Shown here one piece after another: positions 27,020 to 35,168 of a stretch of DNA of 64,000 bases. A model generated the notes under the pieces. The model saw nothing but the letters and a program-made list of their open reading frames with translations. It did not search any database and was not told the DNA's origin. A program made the translations under genes and the position numbers. Each line of letters opens with the position of its first letter. Positions within the stretch are counted from its first letter, which is position 1. The stretch lies in assembly GCA_016194745.1 (NCBI GenBank), contig JACQBA010000007.1, positions 124,001 through 188,000 on the forward strand. The letters are read 5' to 3'. This DNA is from Elusimicrobiota bacterium (GTDB lineage Bacteria; Elusimicrobiota; Elusimicrobia; UBA1565; JACRDR01).

Positions 27020-27694
27020 CTACGGCCTGCATGGCCGGACGACGGACAGCGCGAAGGAATAGGGGAGCGAGCCTCCGGCGATATAGACGCTTCGATCCAC
27101 GACCCGATGTCCCTGCTTCTCCGCCTGCTCCGCCGACCGGGTCATCGATTGGAGAACCTCCTCCGCCGTCGCGGCATAGTAGTGACGCGCCCTCCAGGCC
27201 TTGAAGACGGAGATGCCCTCGGCGTCCTCGCAGTCCGGTTTGAGATACGCGACGGAATAGGAGTAGGTTCCCGCGCCGTAGGGAACGATCGCCTTATCGA
27301 GCACGTCGAAGCCGCTGTTCTCCAGCGTCCGTTCGGCCGCGTTCATGGCGGCGAGGGCCGAGGCTACGTCTAGGTAGTAGGTCTCGGCGTCCCTGTAGAT
27401 GCCGAATACGTGGATCCGGCGCTCCGGGGCCTCCTCGAGCGACGCGTACGCGATGCGATAGGAATAGAGGCCGACACCGTATGTCTCGAGCCTCTTGTCC
27501 AGGACCGCGAATCCCCGGCTCTCGAGTTTGGCGACCGCGGCGTCCCTGGCTCTGAGCGCCGCGACGACGTCGGTATGGGAGATGCCCGCCTCGCTCCAGG
27601 GAAGAAAGATTCTGGCTTGGGACGCGGCCCGCGCCGGGGAGACGAACAGCATGAACGAGGCGACCGCAACGGGTGCGTGCTTCAGGGAACGCAT
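27020..27694 (-). CDS. Exported protein made of three tandem repeats
   Basis: This protein has about 224 residues. A signal peptide (MRSLKHAPVAVASFMLFVSP, cut after ARA) precedes three repeats of about 60-65 residues. Each has a long helix and then the pattern (G)-F/H-x-V-L/V-D-(K/R)-x-(L/I/V)-x-x-Y/A-G-x-x-x-Y-S-(Y/F)-x-(I/V)-A-(Y/L). The key segments are RGFAVLDKRLETYGVGLYSY, SGFDVLDKAIVPYGAGTYSY and QGHRVVDRSVYIAGGSLPYS. I do not recognise the family. The repeats probably form independent alpha/beta units in the periplasm. The ATG has GGGAGGAG upstream, and TACAAT at 27723-27728 is the likely -10. It is divergent from the phospholipase-like gene. Confidence 0.65.
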   Translation of the reverse strand: MRSLKHAPVAVASFMLFVSPARAASQARIFLPWSEAGISHTDVVAALRARDAAVAKLESRGFAVLDKRLETYGVGLYSYRIAYASLEEAPERRIHVFGIYRDAETYYLDVASALAAMNAAERTLENSGFDVLDKAIVPYGAGTYSYSVAYLKPDCEDAEGISVFKAWRARHYYAATAEEVLQSMTRSAEQAEKQGHRVVDRSVYIAGGSLPYSFALSVVRPCRP

Positions 27695-27722
27695 CGGGAC
27701 TTCTCCTCCCTCCCGAATACGG

Positions 27723-27728
27723 ATTGTA
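27723..27728 (-). promoter_or_regulatory. -10 element TACAAT of the triple-repeat gene
   Basis: TACAAT on the minus strand predicts a start near 27716. The leader would be about 22 bases with a strong Shine-Dalgarno (GGGAGGAGAAG at 27702-27712). Confidence 0.5.
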
Positions 27729-27803
27729 GCGGGTCTCCTTTGGTACACGATGAGGCGCGAAGGTCCTCGTCCGGAGGTCTTTGGACCCAGCGGAGAGGGG
27801 CCG

Positions 27804-27828
27804 CTAGGCCTTGGGCCTTAAGGCCTAG
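27804..27828. promoter_or_regulatory. 25-base palindrome in a divergent promoter region
   Basis: CTAGGCCTT and AAGGCCTAG form a perfect nine-base dyad around a seven-base centre (GGGCCTT). It ends four bases before the -35 of the phospholipase-like gene and lies between two divergent promoters. That position suits a dimeric activator or a shared regulator. Confidence 0.5.
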
Positions 27829-27832
27829 ATTG

Positions 27833-27862
27833 TTGACAGAGGCCCCGGGGGAGCGCTAGAAT
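27833..27862 (+). promoter_or_regulatory. Sigma-70-type promoter TTGACA-18-TAGAAT
   Basis: A perfect -35 (27833-27838) and a five-of-six -10 (27857-27862) are 18 bases apart. The predicted start near 27870 leaves a short leader with GGAGG at 27881-27885 before the ATG at 27893. This is the best complete promoter in the window. Confidence 0.75.
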
Positions 27863-27892
27863 CGGGCTCTAGTCCTGCACGGAGGTGGATCG

Positions 27893-29203
27893 ATGCTCCG
27901 AAGACCGCCGCTCTTGGCCGCCGCGTCCGCATTCGCCTTGCTGTGCGCTCCTATCCAAGGAGCGGAGGACGCCTTTTTCTCGCGCCTTCGCTCCGGCGTT
28001 TCCGATCTTCGCGGCCGTTCGAGCGCAGACGTCCCTGCCGTCGGCAACGCCCGGCCGGCTTCTTACCCCAAGGCGGGGAGAGACAGCCTGCTCCACGGGC
28101 AGGAGACGCACACATATATCACGCGCAAGGGGATCGAGGCCTACCTCAAGCGCTACGCGAGCCCCGAGCTCGCCCGCTACGGCGAGGCTGTCGTCTCCGG
28201 CTCGAGCCGCGAGGACGATCCCTTTGACAATCCGTGGAATCAGGGCATCCCGGTGCTGCGCCATTTCTGGGCTTTGCGCGGCGGGAAATACTGCGGGATG
28301 CTCGGCTACGACAGCTCGGTCAACCGCGCGCACAAGTATTTCAGCGGCGGCTACGGCATGGACGGGCGATTCGATTCGGGCTGGGGAGGCAACGGGGGAA
28401 AACGCGCCGGGAAAAAGGGGCTCGGAGTCATCGGACTCTACCGCAAGGACGACAAGGCGAACGCGTTCCTGTATCTCGGCCAGGCGCTTCATCTCCTCGA
28501 GGACTTGACCGTGCCGGCGCATACGCACGCGTGGCCGCATGTCGTGCCTGATATGGACCGCTACGAGGAGCACTTGAAGACGCAGTACCCGCGCTGGTCG
28601 AAGCTCCCGGAGTCGATCGAGTCCTTCGCGACTCTCTACGACCTCTTCGAGAATACCGGCCGGATCACCGAGCGCTATGACGCGGGCTTCGGTCCCGGGC
28701 CGTTCGCCGGCGTCAGCGGGACCGTCGACCGCGGCAGCCGGCGGCGCAAGAGATTCACGAAGAAGGACCTCGACGCCGAAGCGGACGTGCTCATGCCACT
28801 CGCATTCGCGCGGGCAGCCGCCTTGATCCGCTTCTTCTACTCTCAAGTCGACCGCACGCCGCCGCGGGTGACGCTCGCGTTTCCTATCGCGACCGAGGCG
28901 TCCTCCGCGGCGCGCGCGCCTTCGAGCAGGATCAGGCTCAAGGCCGAAGCCCGCGACGAGGCGAGCGGCGTCGACCGCGCGGGATTTTCCTTCGAGGTGG
29001 CTCTTTGGTCCCCCGACGCTCCGCTCCGGTGGATTCGTGCCGGAAAGACCGGCGGGCCGAGCGCTCTCTTTGAAGCGGCTCCGGGGCGGATGTATGCCGT
29101 GCGGGCTCGGGCCGTTGATGCCGCGGGCAATCGCGGTGTCTCAAACGTCGGGTACGTAATCGCAGGACCGGCACCCCAGGTCCTCGCGCGATTCGCGGAC
29201 TAG
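27893..29203 (+). CDS. Exported zinc-dependent phospholipase C-like protein with Ig-like C-terminus
   Basis: The protein has 436 residues. A signal peptide (residues 1-23, cut after IQGA) precedes a helical domain of the zinc phospholipase C/S1-P1 nuclease type. HTYITRKGIEAYL supplies the first zinc histidine, and DPFDNPWNQGIPVLRHFW and AFLYLGQALHLLEDLTVPAH supply the central ligands; the last is the family's most conserved motif. HTHAWPH and MDRYEEHLK follow. Residues about 325-430 are a strand-rich Ig-like domain (DRTPPRVTLAFP, YAVRARAVDAAGNRG). The likely role is a secreted or surface hydrolase of phospholipids; substrate and activity are unproven. Its promoter and an adjacent palindrome suggest regulated expression. 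The stop overlaps the convergent gene by four bases. Confidence 0.75.
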   Translation: MLRRPPLLAAASAFALLCAPIQGAEDAFFSRLRSGVSDLRGRSSADVPAVGNARPASYPKAGRDSLLHGQETHTYITRKGIEAYLKRYASPELARYGEAVVSGSSREDDPFDNPWNQGIPVLRHFWALRGGKYCGMLGYDSSVNRAHKYFSGGYGMDGRFDSGWGGNGGKRAGKKGLGVIGLYRKDDKANAFLYLGQALHLLEDLTVPAHTHAWPHVVPDMDRYEEHLKTQYPRWSKLPESIESFATLYDLFENTGRITERYDAGFGPGPFAGVSGTVDRGSRRRKRFTKKDLDAEADVLMPLAFARAAALIRFFYSQVDRTPPRVTLAFPIATEASSAARAPSSRIRLKAEARDEASGVDRAGFSFEVALWSPDAPLRWIRAGKTGGPSALFEAAPGRMYAVRARAVDAAGNRGVSNVGYVIAGPAPQVLARFAD

Positions 29204-29646
29204 AGCCTAGGCCGCGACGGAGTCTTGATGTAGCGGAATACCACGGACTTGTAGAGGGCCGGATTGTTCTCCTTTCCTTCCAGGAGATCGATCAATGCGG
29301 CGCGAAGGGCTTGCGGATCGTCGCCAAACCATCCTCGGATGGCGCCGGCGGGCGCATGTTCGTCTATCGTCTGCAGCTTTGGACTGCCCTCCGGGATGCG
29401 GTCGCCGAAGGCCTGCCGGATGAGTCCCGTGACCTCGCCTCGATCTCCGGCTGCGGGGATAACAGCGTCGATCGCGCTGGGGTAATGTTCGCCGAGGCGA
29501 GTGACGATGAGGAGCGTGTTCGCGGATCTGCAGACCTGCAAAGACGCCAGGCCCGTGCCGAGTCCCCGGGGGCAGGCGACGTCCTGCGCGCCGGCGCTCA
29601 AGGGCGCCGCCGCGAGAGTGACCGACAGTAAGAAGCGTTTATTCAT
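29200..29646 (-). CDS. Small exported protein, unknown function
   Basis: This protein has about 148 residues. MNKRFLLSVTLAAAPLSAGA is a short signal peptide cut before QDVACP. The mature part has two cysteines (VACPRG and LQVCRSAN) that may pair. Next come strand LLIVTRLG and a helix-rich C-terminal half (EVTGLIRQAF, DPQALRAALIDLL). No family was recognised. The ATG at 29646 is preferred over an upstream in-frame start, because the signal peptide begins there. No clear Shine-Dalgarno precedes it. The end overlaps the phospholipase-like gene on the other strand by four bases. Confidence 0.55.
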   Translation of the reverse strand: MNKRFLLSVTLAAAPLSAGAQDVACPRGLGTGLASLQVCRSANTLLIVTRLGEHYPSAIDAVIPAAGDRGEVTGLIRQAFGDRIPEGSPKLQTIDEHAPAGAIRGWFGDDPQALRAALIDLLEGKENNPALYKSVVFRYIKTPSRPRL

Positions 29647-29766
29647 AAACGTTGTTTCCCGCCTACCGTGCAAATAGGATTGAGCGATCGAAACTCGTCG
29701 AACAGGAGCGATGGGGTTTTCGAGCCCTAGGACCGACGACCTACGTTATTTCCTGCCGCGATTCCT

Positions 29767-30414
29767 TCAGGAGAATCGCGGGTGCGCGATGCGGTGCAGG
29801 CTCTCCTGCTTATGCAGCCGTTCGTCGAGACCGATGCGGCGGAAGAGATCGGCCAGGCTCGCGAAGCGGCCGTAATCCGCGGCAAATGAGCTTTCGAAGG
29901 GTTCCCGTTCGAGTTCGGGATTCTCCCGAACGAACTCCATGTATTCGTGCTCCGCGTGATCCTCGAAATCGGCGTTCAGTCCGTAGCTGTAACGCGGGTC
30001 GGCCACGTAGAGCATCCAGCTGATGTGGTAGTACATGAAGGCGATGACCTGAGGCAGGAGCCGGTACAGAAAAAAATTCTCCGCCAGGTTCTTCTTATGA
30101 GCGATCTCCTCGAGGATGAGGAGGTGCCATTGCTCGTTGTCCTGCTGGCTCCTGGACTCCTTCACGAATTCGAAGATGCGGCGAGCGAAGTCGGGTTGGC
30201 CGTACATATGGGTCATCGCGACGTAAGAGACCTGCTCCCACGCCTGATACGGCACTCGGGCGATGAGCTCTAGCACGATGAACTTCGAAAGGGTCCTGCG
30301 CTTGCCGTAGACGAGATCCATTCCCGTAAATAGGAAGCGGGCGAGGAGCCCGTAGCGCAGCCGGGGCGAATCGAGGGTCGAACGCTGCTCCGCGGCGAGG
30401 TCGATCGTTTCCAT
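29767..30414 (-). CDS. Alternative-oxidase-family diiron protein
   Basis: The protein has 215 residues. Four iron-ligand helices match the alternative oxidase family. They are E49 in VLELIARVPYQAWE, the ExxH pair E94/H97 in NEQWHLLILEE, E151 or E155 in EDHAEHEYMEF, and the ExxH pair E198/H201 in DERLHKQ. This is the E, ExxH, E, ExxH diiron set. The hydrophobic helix QVIAFMYYHISWMLYV (121-137) suits monotopic membrane attachment. Known members oxidise ubiquinol or plastoquinol and reduce oxygen to water without pumping protons. Whether this one is a quinol oxidase is an inference from the ligands. The ATG has AGGAGG five bases upstream; a GTG two codons earlier overlaps that site. It appears monocistronic. 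Confidence 0.78.
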   Translation of the reverse strand: METIDLAAEQRSTLDSPRLRYGLLARFLFTGMDLVYGKRRTLSKFIVLELIARVPYQAWEQVSYVAMTHMYGQPDFARRIFEFVKESRSQQDNEQWHLLILEEIAHKKNLAENFFLYRLLPQVIAFMYYHISWMLYVADPRYSYGLNADFEDHAEHEYMEFVRENPELEREPFESSFAADYGRFASLADLFRRIGLDERLHKQESLHRIAHPRFS

Positions 30415-30511
30415 ATCCACCTCCTAGGAGTATGATACCGGAGTCAAGTCAAAGATGCATTGATCCGCGTCAATAGGGGCGGCGAGGGAAGAGCGGGGTG
30501 CGATACGGCCC

Positions 30512-32047
30512 TTAGTAGGCGCGGGCCATGACGACGCGCTGGGACGAGGGCTTGCCGGTCAGGAGGCACTTGCCCTCGCCGCGGGCGTCGGCCGGAATCT
30601 GGTCCTCGAAGGGGAGGCAGCGCACGCTGGTCTCGAAGCGCTTTGCCATTTGCTCCTCGTCCTTGGCCTCTCCGGCCCAATGCACCCAGGCGAAACCGGC
30701 GTTCGGATCCTTGAAATACGCCTCGAAATCCTCGATCGTGTCGACGACCCGCGTGCGCGCGGCGCGGAAAGCGCGGGCCCGTTCCAGAAGCTCCTTTTGC
30801 ATCGCGTCCAAAGTCGGCTTGATCGACGCGATGGCCTCGGCTCGAGGGGGGAACGTCTTGCGGCGCTTGCGGAGCTCCTCGGGGGTCTCCCCCGGCTTTT
30901 CGGCCATGAATCGGCGGACGAGGCATAGCGAACCCTTCTCGAGGTCCTTGGGGCCGATCTCGAGGCGGATCGGCACGCCCTTGGCCTCCCATTCGTAGTA
31001 CTTGGCGCCGGGCATGATGCCCTCGCGATCGTCGACCCGGACGGCCAGGCCTTGCTCCTTGAGCTCGGCGGCGACCTTGCGGGCTTCCTCGACGACCTTC
31101 ACGCGTTCCTCGTCCGTCTTATGGATCGGAACGATGACGACCTGGATCGGAGCCAGCTTGGGCGGCAGGACGAGGCCGGTGTCGTCCGAATGCGTCATGA
31201 TGAGGGCGCCAACGAGGCGGGTCGTCACGCCCCAGCTCGTCGCGTGCGGATGCTCCAGCTTTCCTTCCTTGTTCAGGAACTGCACATCGGCCGCCTTAGA
31301 GAAATTCTGGCCGAGGTAGTGGCTCGTCCCCATTTGCAGCGCCTTGCCGTCCTGCATCATGCCCTCGATCGTCAGCGTCTCGAAGGCTCCGGCGAACCGC
31401 TCGGCGGGGGACTTGCGTCCCTTGACGACGGGCGTGGCCATGACGTTCTCGGCGAAATCGGCGTAGACGTCAAGCATCCGCCACGTCTCCTCGCGCGCCT
31501 CTTTCTCGGTGGCGTGGGCGGTGTGGCCTTCCTGCCAGAGGAACTCGGCCGTCCGCAGGAAGAGGCGCGTGCGCATCTCCCAGCGTACCACGTTCGCCCA
31601 TTGATTGATGAGGAGCGGGAGGTCGCGGTAGCTCTGGATCCAGTTCTTATACTGCGCCCAGATGACCGTCTCGCTCGTGGGCCGGATGATGAGAGGCTCC
31701 TCGAGGAGCGACTCCGGATCGACCGCGACCTTGCCGTCGATGGTCTTGAGCCGATGGTGCGTCACGACGGCGCATTCCTTGGCGAAGCCGGCCGCATGCT
31801 TCTCCTCCTTGGAAAGATAGGAGATCGGGATGAGCAGCGGAAAATAGGCGTTCACGTGGCCGGTCGCCTTAAACCGGTCGTCGAGCTCGCGCTGCATTTT
31901 CTCCCAGATCGCGTAGCCGTGCGGCTTGATCACCATGCAGCCGCGCACGCCGGAGTGCTCCGCCAGATCGGCGCGCTTGATCACGTCCAAGTACCATTGG
32001 CCGTAGTCCTTCGCGCGGGGAGTGATGCCGTCTTTGTCCGTCGCCAT
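30512..32047 (-). CDS. proS: Prolyl-tRNA synthetase, archaeal/eukaryotic-like short form
   Basis: The protein has 511 residues. Class II synthetase motifs are present: motif 1 region (AKDYGQWYLDVIKRADLAEH), TSETVIW, motif 2 with RWEMRTRLFLRTAEFLWQEG (within limits), and motif 3 in the GTTTRL-like segment SWGVTTRLVGALIMTHSDD. The anticodon-binding domain follows (IQVVIVPIH), then the C-terminal zinc-like extension with one cysteine-containing segment (GEGKCLLTGKPS) and the terminal aromatic residue. There is no editing insert between motifs 2 and 3, which marks the archaeal-type ProS3. It charges tRNA-Pro. The ATG at 32047 has AAGGAAGG upstream; an open frame beyond it is rseP read in another frame. 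It is the last gene of the rpsB operon. Confidence 0.93.
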   Translation of the reverse strand: MATDKDGITPRAKDYGQWYLDVIKRADLAEHSGVRGCMVIKPHGYAIWEKMQRELDDRFKATGHVNAYFPLLIPISYLSKEEKHAAGFAKECAVVTHHRLKTIDGKVAVDPESLLEEPLIIRPTSETVIWAQYKNWIQSYRDLPLLINQWANVVRWEMRTRLFLRTAEFLWQEGHTAHATEKEAREETWRMLDVYADFAENVMATPVVKGRKSPAERFAGAFETLTIEGMMQDGKALQMGTSHYLGQNFSKAADVQFLNKEGKLEHPHATSWGVTTRLVGALIMTHSDDTGLVLPPKLAPIQVVIVPIHKTDEERVKVVEEARKVAAELKEQGLAVRVDDREGIMPGAKYYEWEAKGVPIRLEIGPKDLEKGSLCLVRRFMAEKPGETPEELRKRRKTFPPRAEAIASIKPTLDAMQKELLERARAFRAARTRVVDTIEDFEAYFKDPNAGFAWVHWAGEAKDEEQMAKRFETSVRCLPFEDQIPADARGEGKCLLTGKPSSQRVVMARAY

Positions 32048-32061
32048 GCTGAGGGCCTTCC

Positions 32062-33159
32062 TTACGGTTTGGGAGCCGTCTGCTCCGCGGCCGGCTTGCT
32101 CGCCTTGTTCTCCCGGCGCTGCTGGCGGATGCGGAGGAGGTCGTTGTACGTCGCGAACAAGAGCAGCGAAAGCAGGAAGACCAGTCCGACCGAGTTCGCG
32201 GTGGCCATGGTCTTGGTAGTCAGCTTCCGACGGCTGATGCCTTCCCAAAGGTAGAGAGCGCCCCAGCCTCCGTCTAGAAGGGGCACGGGCAGGAGATTGA
32301 AGAACCCGACCGCCACGGAAATGAGGGCGATCAGATAGACGAGGTCTTCGAAGCTCGAATGCGCCGCGCGGCTGACCATTTGGACGATTCCGACGGGGCC
32401 CGCGACGTCGGGCCTCTCGCGCTTGTATATTTTCTCGGCCAAGGTCGTGACGGTGTAGCGCGTCCAGATCCAGCACTCCTTCGCTCCCTGCCAGAGGGAC
32501 GCGAAAACGCCCACCTTCTTGAACTCCATCCTCCGGCGGATGCCGATGAGGCCGTGGCCGCTGACCGGGTCGAGCCGCGGCGTCACGGTGAGATTGAGCG
32601 TCTCCTTGCCTCGGGAAACCGAAAGCTCGACGGGCTTGCCGGGCTGCTGATGGATCGCGTCGGCCATCTGCTCCCACGTGGCCACGTCCGCGCCGGCGAC
32701 CTTGAGGATGCGGTCCTCGCTCCTGACCCCCGCTAGCGCGGCCGGATAGGAGGCCTCCACGTCGCCGATCACGGGATCGCTTGAGGCTTGGGGCACTCCC
32801 ATCACGATCGCGTTGGCCGAAAACAGCGTGAACGCGAGGACGTAGTTCATGAAGGGGCCGGCCGCGACGATGCCGAGACGCTCGAGCCAGGTCTTCGAGA
32901 AGTACTCGTTGGGCTCCCCGGTGCAATCCTCGAGATTGTCGCCCGCGGGCTTGACGAAGCCGCCCAGCGGCAGCGCGCAGATCGACAAGCGGGTGCCGTT
33001 GTGGGTCACGCCGATGAGTTCGGGGCCGAACCCGAACGCGAAGCGCTCGACGCGCACGCCGAGCTTGATGCACATGAGAAAATGCCCCAGCTCGTGAAGG
33101 AAGATGACGAGCCCGAAGGTGAAGATGACGGCCACGGCGGACTGCAGATGATGGATCAC
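32062..33159 (-). CDS. rseP: Site-2 zinc metalloprotease RseP
   Basis: The protein has 365 residues. The active-site motif HELGH (H22, E23, H26) lies in the first transmembrane helix. GFGPELIG and SICALPLGGFVKPAGD follow, both typical of RseP. The second helix is near residue 98 and one PDZ domain spans about 115-200 (YPAALAGVRSEDRILKVAG). The third zinc ligand region is FFNLLPVPLLDGG near residue 290, in the NPxPxLDGG position. It cleaves membrane-embedded substrates such as anti-sigma factors. The GTG start overlaps the dxr stop by four bases. Only one PDZ is seen, against two in E. coli RseP. Confidence 0.93.
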   Translation of the reverse strand: MIHHLQSAVAVIFTFGLVIFLHELGHFLMCIKLGVRVERFAFGFGPELIGVTHNGTRLSICALPLGGFVKPAGDNLEDCTGEPNEYFSKTWLERLGIVAAGPFMNYVLAFTLFSANAIVMGVPQASSDPVIGDVEASYPAALAGVRSEDRILKVAGADVATWEQMADAIHQQPGKPVELSVSRGKETLNLTVTPRLDPVSGHGLIGIRRRMEFKKVGVFASLWQGAKECWIWTRYTVTTLAEKIYKRERPDVAGPVGIVQMVSRAAHSSFEDLVYLIALISVAVGFFNLLPVPLLDGGWGALYLWEGISRRKLTTKTMATANSVGLVFLLSLLLFATYNDLLRIRQQRRENKASKPAAEQTAPKP

Positions 33160-34337
33160 AGCTTGTCTAACGCCTCCTCGGCCTTCCGCCGCGCCCATTG
33201 GTCGGTTTCGACCACCTCGGCGAAGGACGGGAGCCTTCCCGAGGGCTTATGCGCCTTCATCGTCCGCTCGATGACCTCGGCGATGCCCGTGAATTTGATT
33301 CGTCCCGCGAGGAACGCGGAGACTGCAACTTCGTCCGCGGCCGACAGCACCGCCGGCATCGTACCGCCCGCGCGCGCCGCCTCGCGCGAGAGGGCGAGGC
33401 ACGGAAAGCGCTTGAAGTCGGGCTTGTCGAAGGTCAGGCTCTTGATCGCGAACAGATCCAAGGGCTCGACGATCCGGCAGACGCGCTCGGGCCACGTCAT
33501 CGCGTATTGGATCGGCAGGCGCATGTCGGGGTTGCCCATCTGGGCGAGCACCGAGCCGTCCTTGAACTCGACGGCCGAATGGACGATGGACTGCGGGTGG
33601 ATGACCACCTCGACTTGGTCCAGCGTCAGGCCGAAGAGGTTCATGATCTCGATCGTCTCGAAACCCTTGTTCATGAGCGTGGCGCAATCGATCGTGATCT
33701 TCTTTCCCATCTTCCACGTCGGGTGGGCGAGGGCCTGCTCCGGCGTCACGCCGTCGAGGCTGCCCTTGTGCTTGTAGAACGCTCCGCCCGAGGCGGTGAG
33801 GAAGACCCGGTTGACGCTCTTGCCGTAGCCGCGCAGGCCGCCTTTGGGCATCGGGCGGCTCTCCAGGCACTGGAAGAGAGCCGACGGCTCGGAGTCGACG
33901 GGGAGGATTGCGCCGCCCCAGCGGTGAGCCTCGAGCATGAATTGCTCGCCGGCCATAACGATCGGCTCCTTGTTCGCGAGGGCGACCGTCTTGCCGGCCT
34001 TCAGCGCGGCCAAGAGGGGGGCGAAGCCGACGCCGCCCACGAGCGAGAGGAGCACCACGTCGACGTCCTTGGACGAGACCATCTCGCAGAGGCCTTCGAC
34101 GCCAGGCTCGAGGTGTCGCACGCCGCCGGTGGACCGTCTCTTGAATTCCTTGGCTGCCGCGGGCTCGAAGACGGAGACCATGTCGGGCATATGGCGCGCC
34201 GTTTGGTCCGAGAGGAGCTTCACGTTCGAGTAGGCGGACAGGCCGACGACCTGGAATTTGCCTTCCATCTCTTCGATGACCCTAAGGGCGTTGACGCCGA
34301 TGGAGCCCGTCGAGCCGAGGATCGCTACCTTTCTCAT
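33156..34337 (-). CDS. dxr: 1-deoxy-D-xylulose 5-phosphate reductoisomerase
   Basis: This 393-residue DXR has the NADPH-binding start VAILGSTGSIGVNALRVI, and ALANKEPIVMAGE with the conserved acidic site. LPVDSEPSALFQCLE carries the metal ligands in the usual VDSEHxA motif, with Pro in place of His. LTASGGAFYKH and KMGKKITIDCATLMNKGFE follow, then IHPQSIVHSAVEF. It converts 1-deoxyxylulose 5-phosphate to methylerythritol 4-phosphate, the committed step of the MEP isoprenoid pathway. It lies 14 bases after cdsA and overlaps rseP by four bases. The product feeds undecaprenyl diphosphate synthase encoded two genes upstream. Confidence 0.95.
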   Translation of the reverse strand: MRKVAILGSTGSIGVNALRVIEEMEGKFQVVGLSAYSNVKLLSDQTARHMPDMVSVFEPAAAKEFKRRSTGGVRHLEPGVEGLCEMVSSKDVDVVLLSLVGGVGFAPLLAALKAGKTVALANKEPIVMAGEQFMLEAHRWGGAILPVDSEPSALFQCLESRPMPKGGLRGYGKSVNRVFLTASGGAFYKHKGSLDGVTPEQALAHPTWKMGKKITIDCATLMNKGFETIEIMNLFGLTLDQVEVVIHPQSIVHSAVEFKDGSVLAQMGNPDMRLPIQYAMTWPERVCRIVEPLDLFAIKSLTFDKPDFKRFPCLALSREAARAGGTMPAVLSAADEVAVSAFLAGRIKFTGIAEVIERTMKAHKPSGRLPSFAEVVETDQWARRKAEEALDKL

Positions 34338-34351
34338 GGCAGAAGAGTAGT

Positions 34352-35167
34352 TTACCTAAATTTTAGAGCCAGCGCGTAATACAAAATCGGAGTGGTCAGC
34401 AGAAAAGAGTCGAAGCGATCTAGGATGCCGCCATGGCCCGGGAGGAGTTCCGAGGAATCCTTGACGCCCGCGGCCCGCTTGATGGTCGACTCGGCCAGGT
34501 CCGAGGCCTGCCCCATGGCGCCGATGAACAGGCCCGCCGCGGCCGCCTCGGGCAGGGTCAGCGCTCCATTCAAGAAGGTCCGCTCCGCCAAGACAGCGAA
34601 GAGCCCGGCGCCCAGGATGCCCGCGGCGGTGCCCTCGATCGTCTTCTTGGGGCTGATCACCGCCGCCAGCGGCTTGCGGCCGACCGAGCGCCCGACGAAG
34701 TACGCCGTGGTGTCGGTGATCCATACCGCCCCGAACAGAAGATAGGTCAGGCGCTCTCCGTATGGCCTCAAGTCCCTGAGCAAGACGAGGTGCGCCAGCG
34801 TCCAGCCGACGAACAGGACGCCGAAGAGCGAGATCGCCGCCCGATCGAGCGAATGCTCCTTGCGGAACATCTCCCGGAGCATCGAGGCCGCGACGAGGAC
34901 GCTCAAGACCATGAACGCGAGGTTGGCGCGGGCGCCGTCGCCGCCGGGCACGCCGATTGCGACCGCGAAGGTCAGCAGCCCCCCGCCGAGCAATACGATC
35001 CAGCGCTGAACGCCGCGCCCGCTCACGAAGAGGATGAGCCCATACTCGTAGAGGCCCAGCATCGAGAGCACGGTGACGAACGCAAGGTAGGGGATCGACC
35101 CCCAATGGATGAACAGGAGAAGGAGCGGAATGCCGACGATCCCGGCGAGGACGCGAGGGAGGAGCAT
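34352..35167 (-). CDS. cdsA: Phosphatidate cytidylyltransferase
   Basis: This 271-residue inner-membrane protein has about seven to eight hydrophobic helices. The CDP-alcohol synthesis signature is near the end: GQASDLAESTIKRAAGVKDS, then LLPGHGGILDRFDSFL. This matches the CdsA pattern S-x-x-x-R-x-x-x-x-K-D-x-x-x-x-x-P-G-H-G-G-x-x-D-R-x-D. DTTAYFVGRSVGRK and SPKKTIEG are further family motifs. It makes CDP-diacylglycerol from phosphatidate and CTP for phospholipid synthesis. The ATG is one base after the uppS stop. Confidence 0.95.
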   Translation of the reverse strand: MLLPRVLAGIVGIPLLLLFIHWGSIPYLAFVTVLSMLGLYEYGLILFVSGRGVQRWIVLLGGGLLTFAVAIGVPGGDGARANLAFMVLSVLVAASMLREMFRKEHSLDRAAISLFGVLFVGWTLAHLVLLRDLRPYGERLTYLLFGAVWITDTTAYFVGRSVGRKPLAAVISPKKTIEGTAAGILGAGLFAVLAERTFLNGALTLPEAAAAGLFIGAMGQASDLAESTIKRAAGVKDSSELLPGHGGILDRFDSFLLTTPILYYALALKFR

Positions 35168-35168
35168 C

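Noticed and set aside
32048..33073. Extension of the proS frame upstream of 32047.
   Set aside because: That region is rseP in another frame; ProS family starts at 32047 with a good ribosome-binding site.
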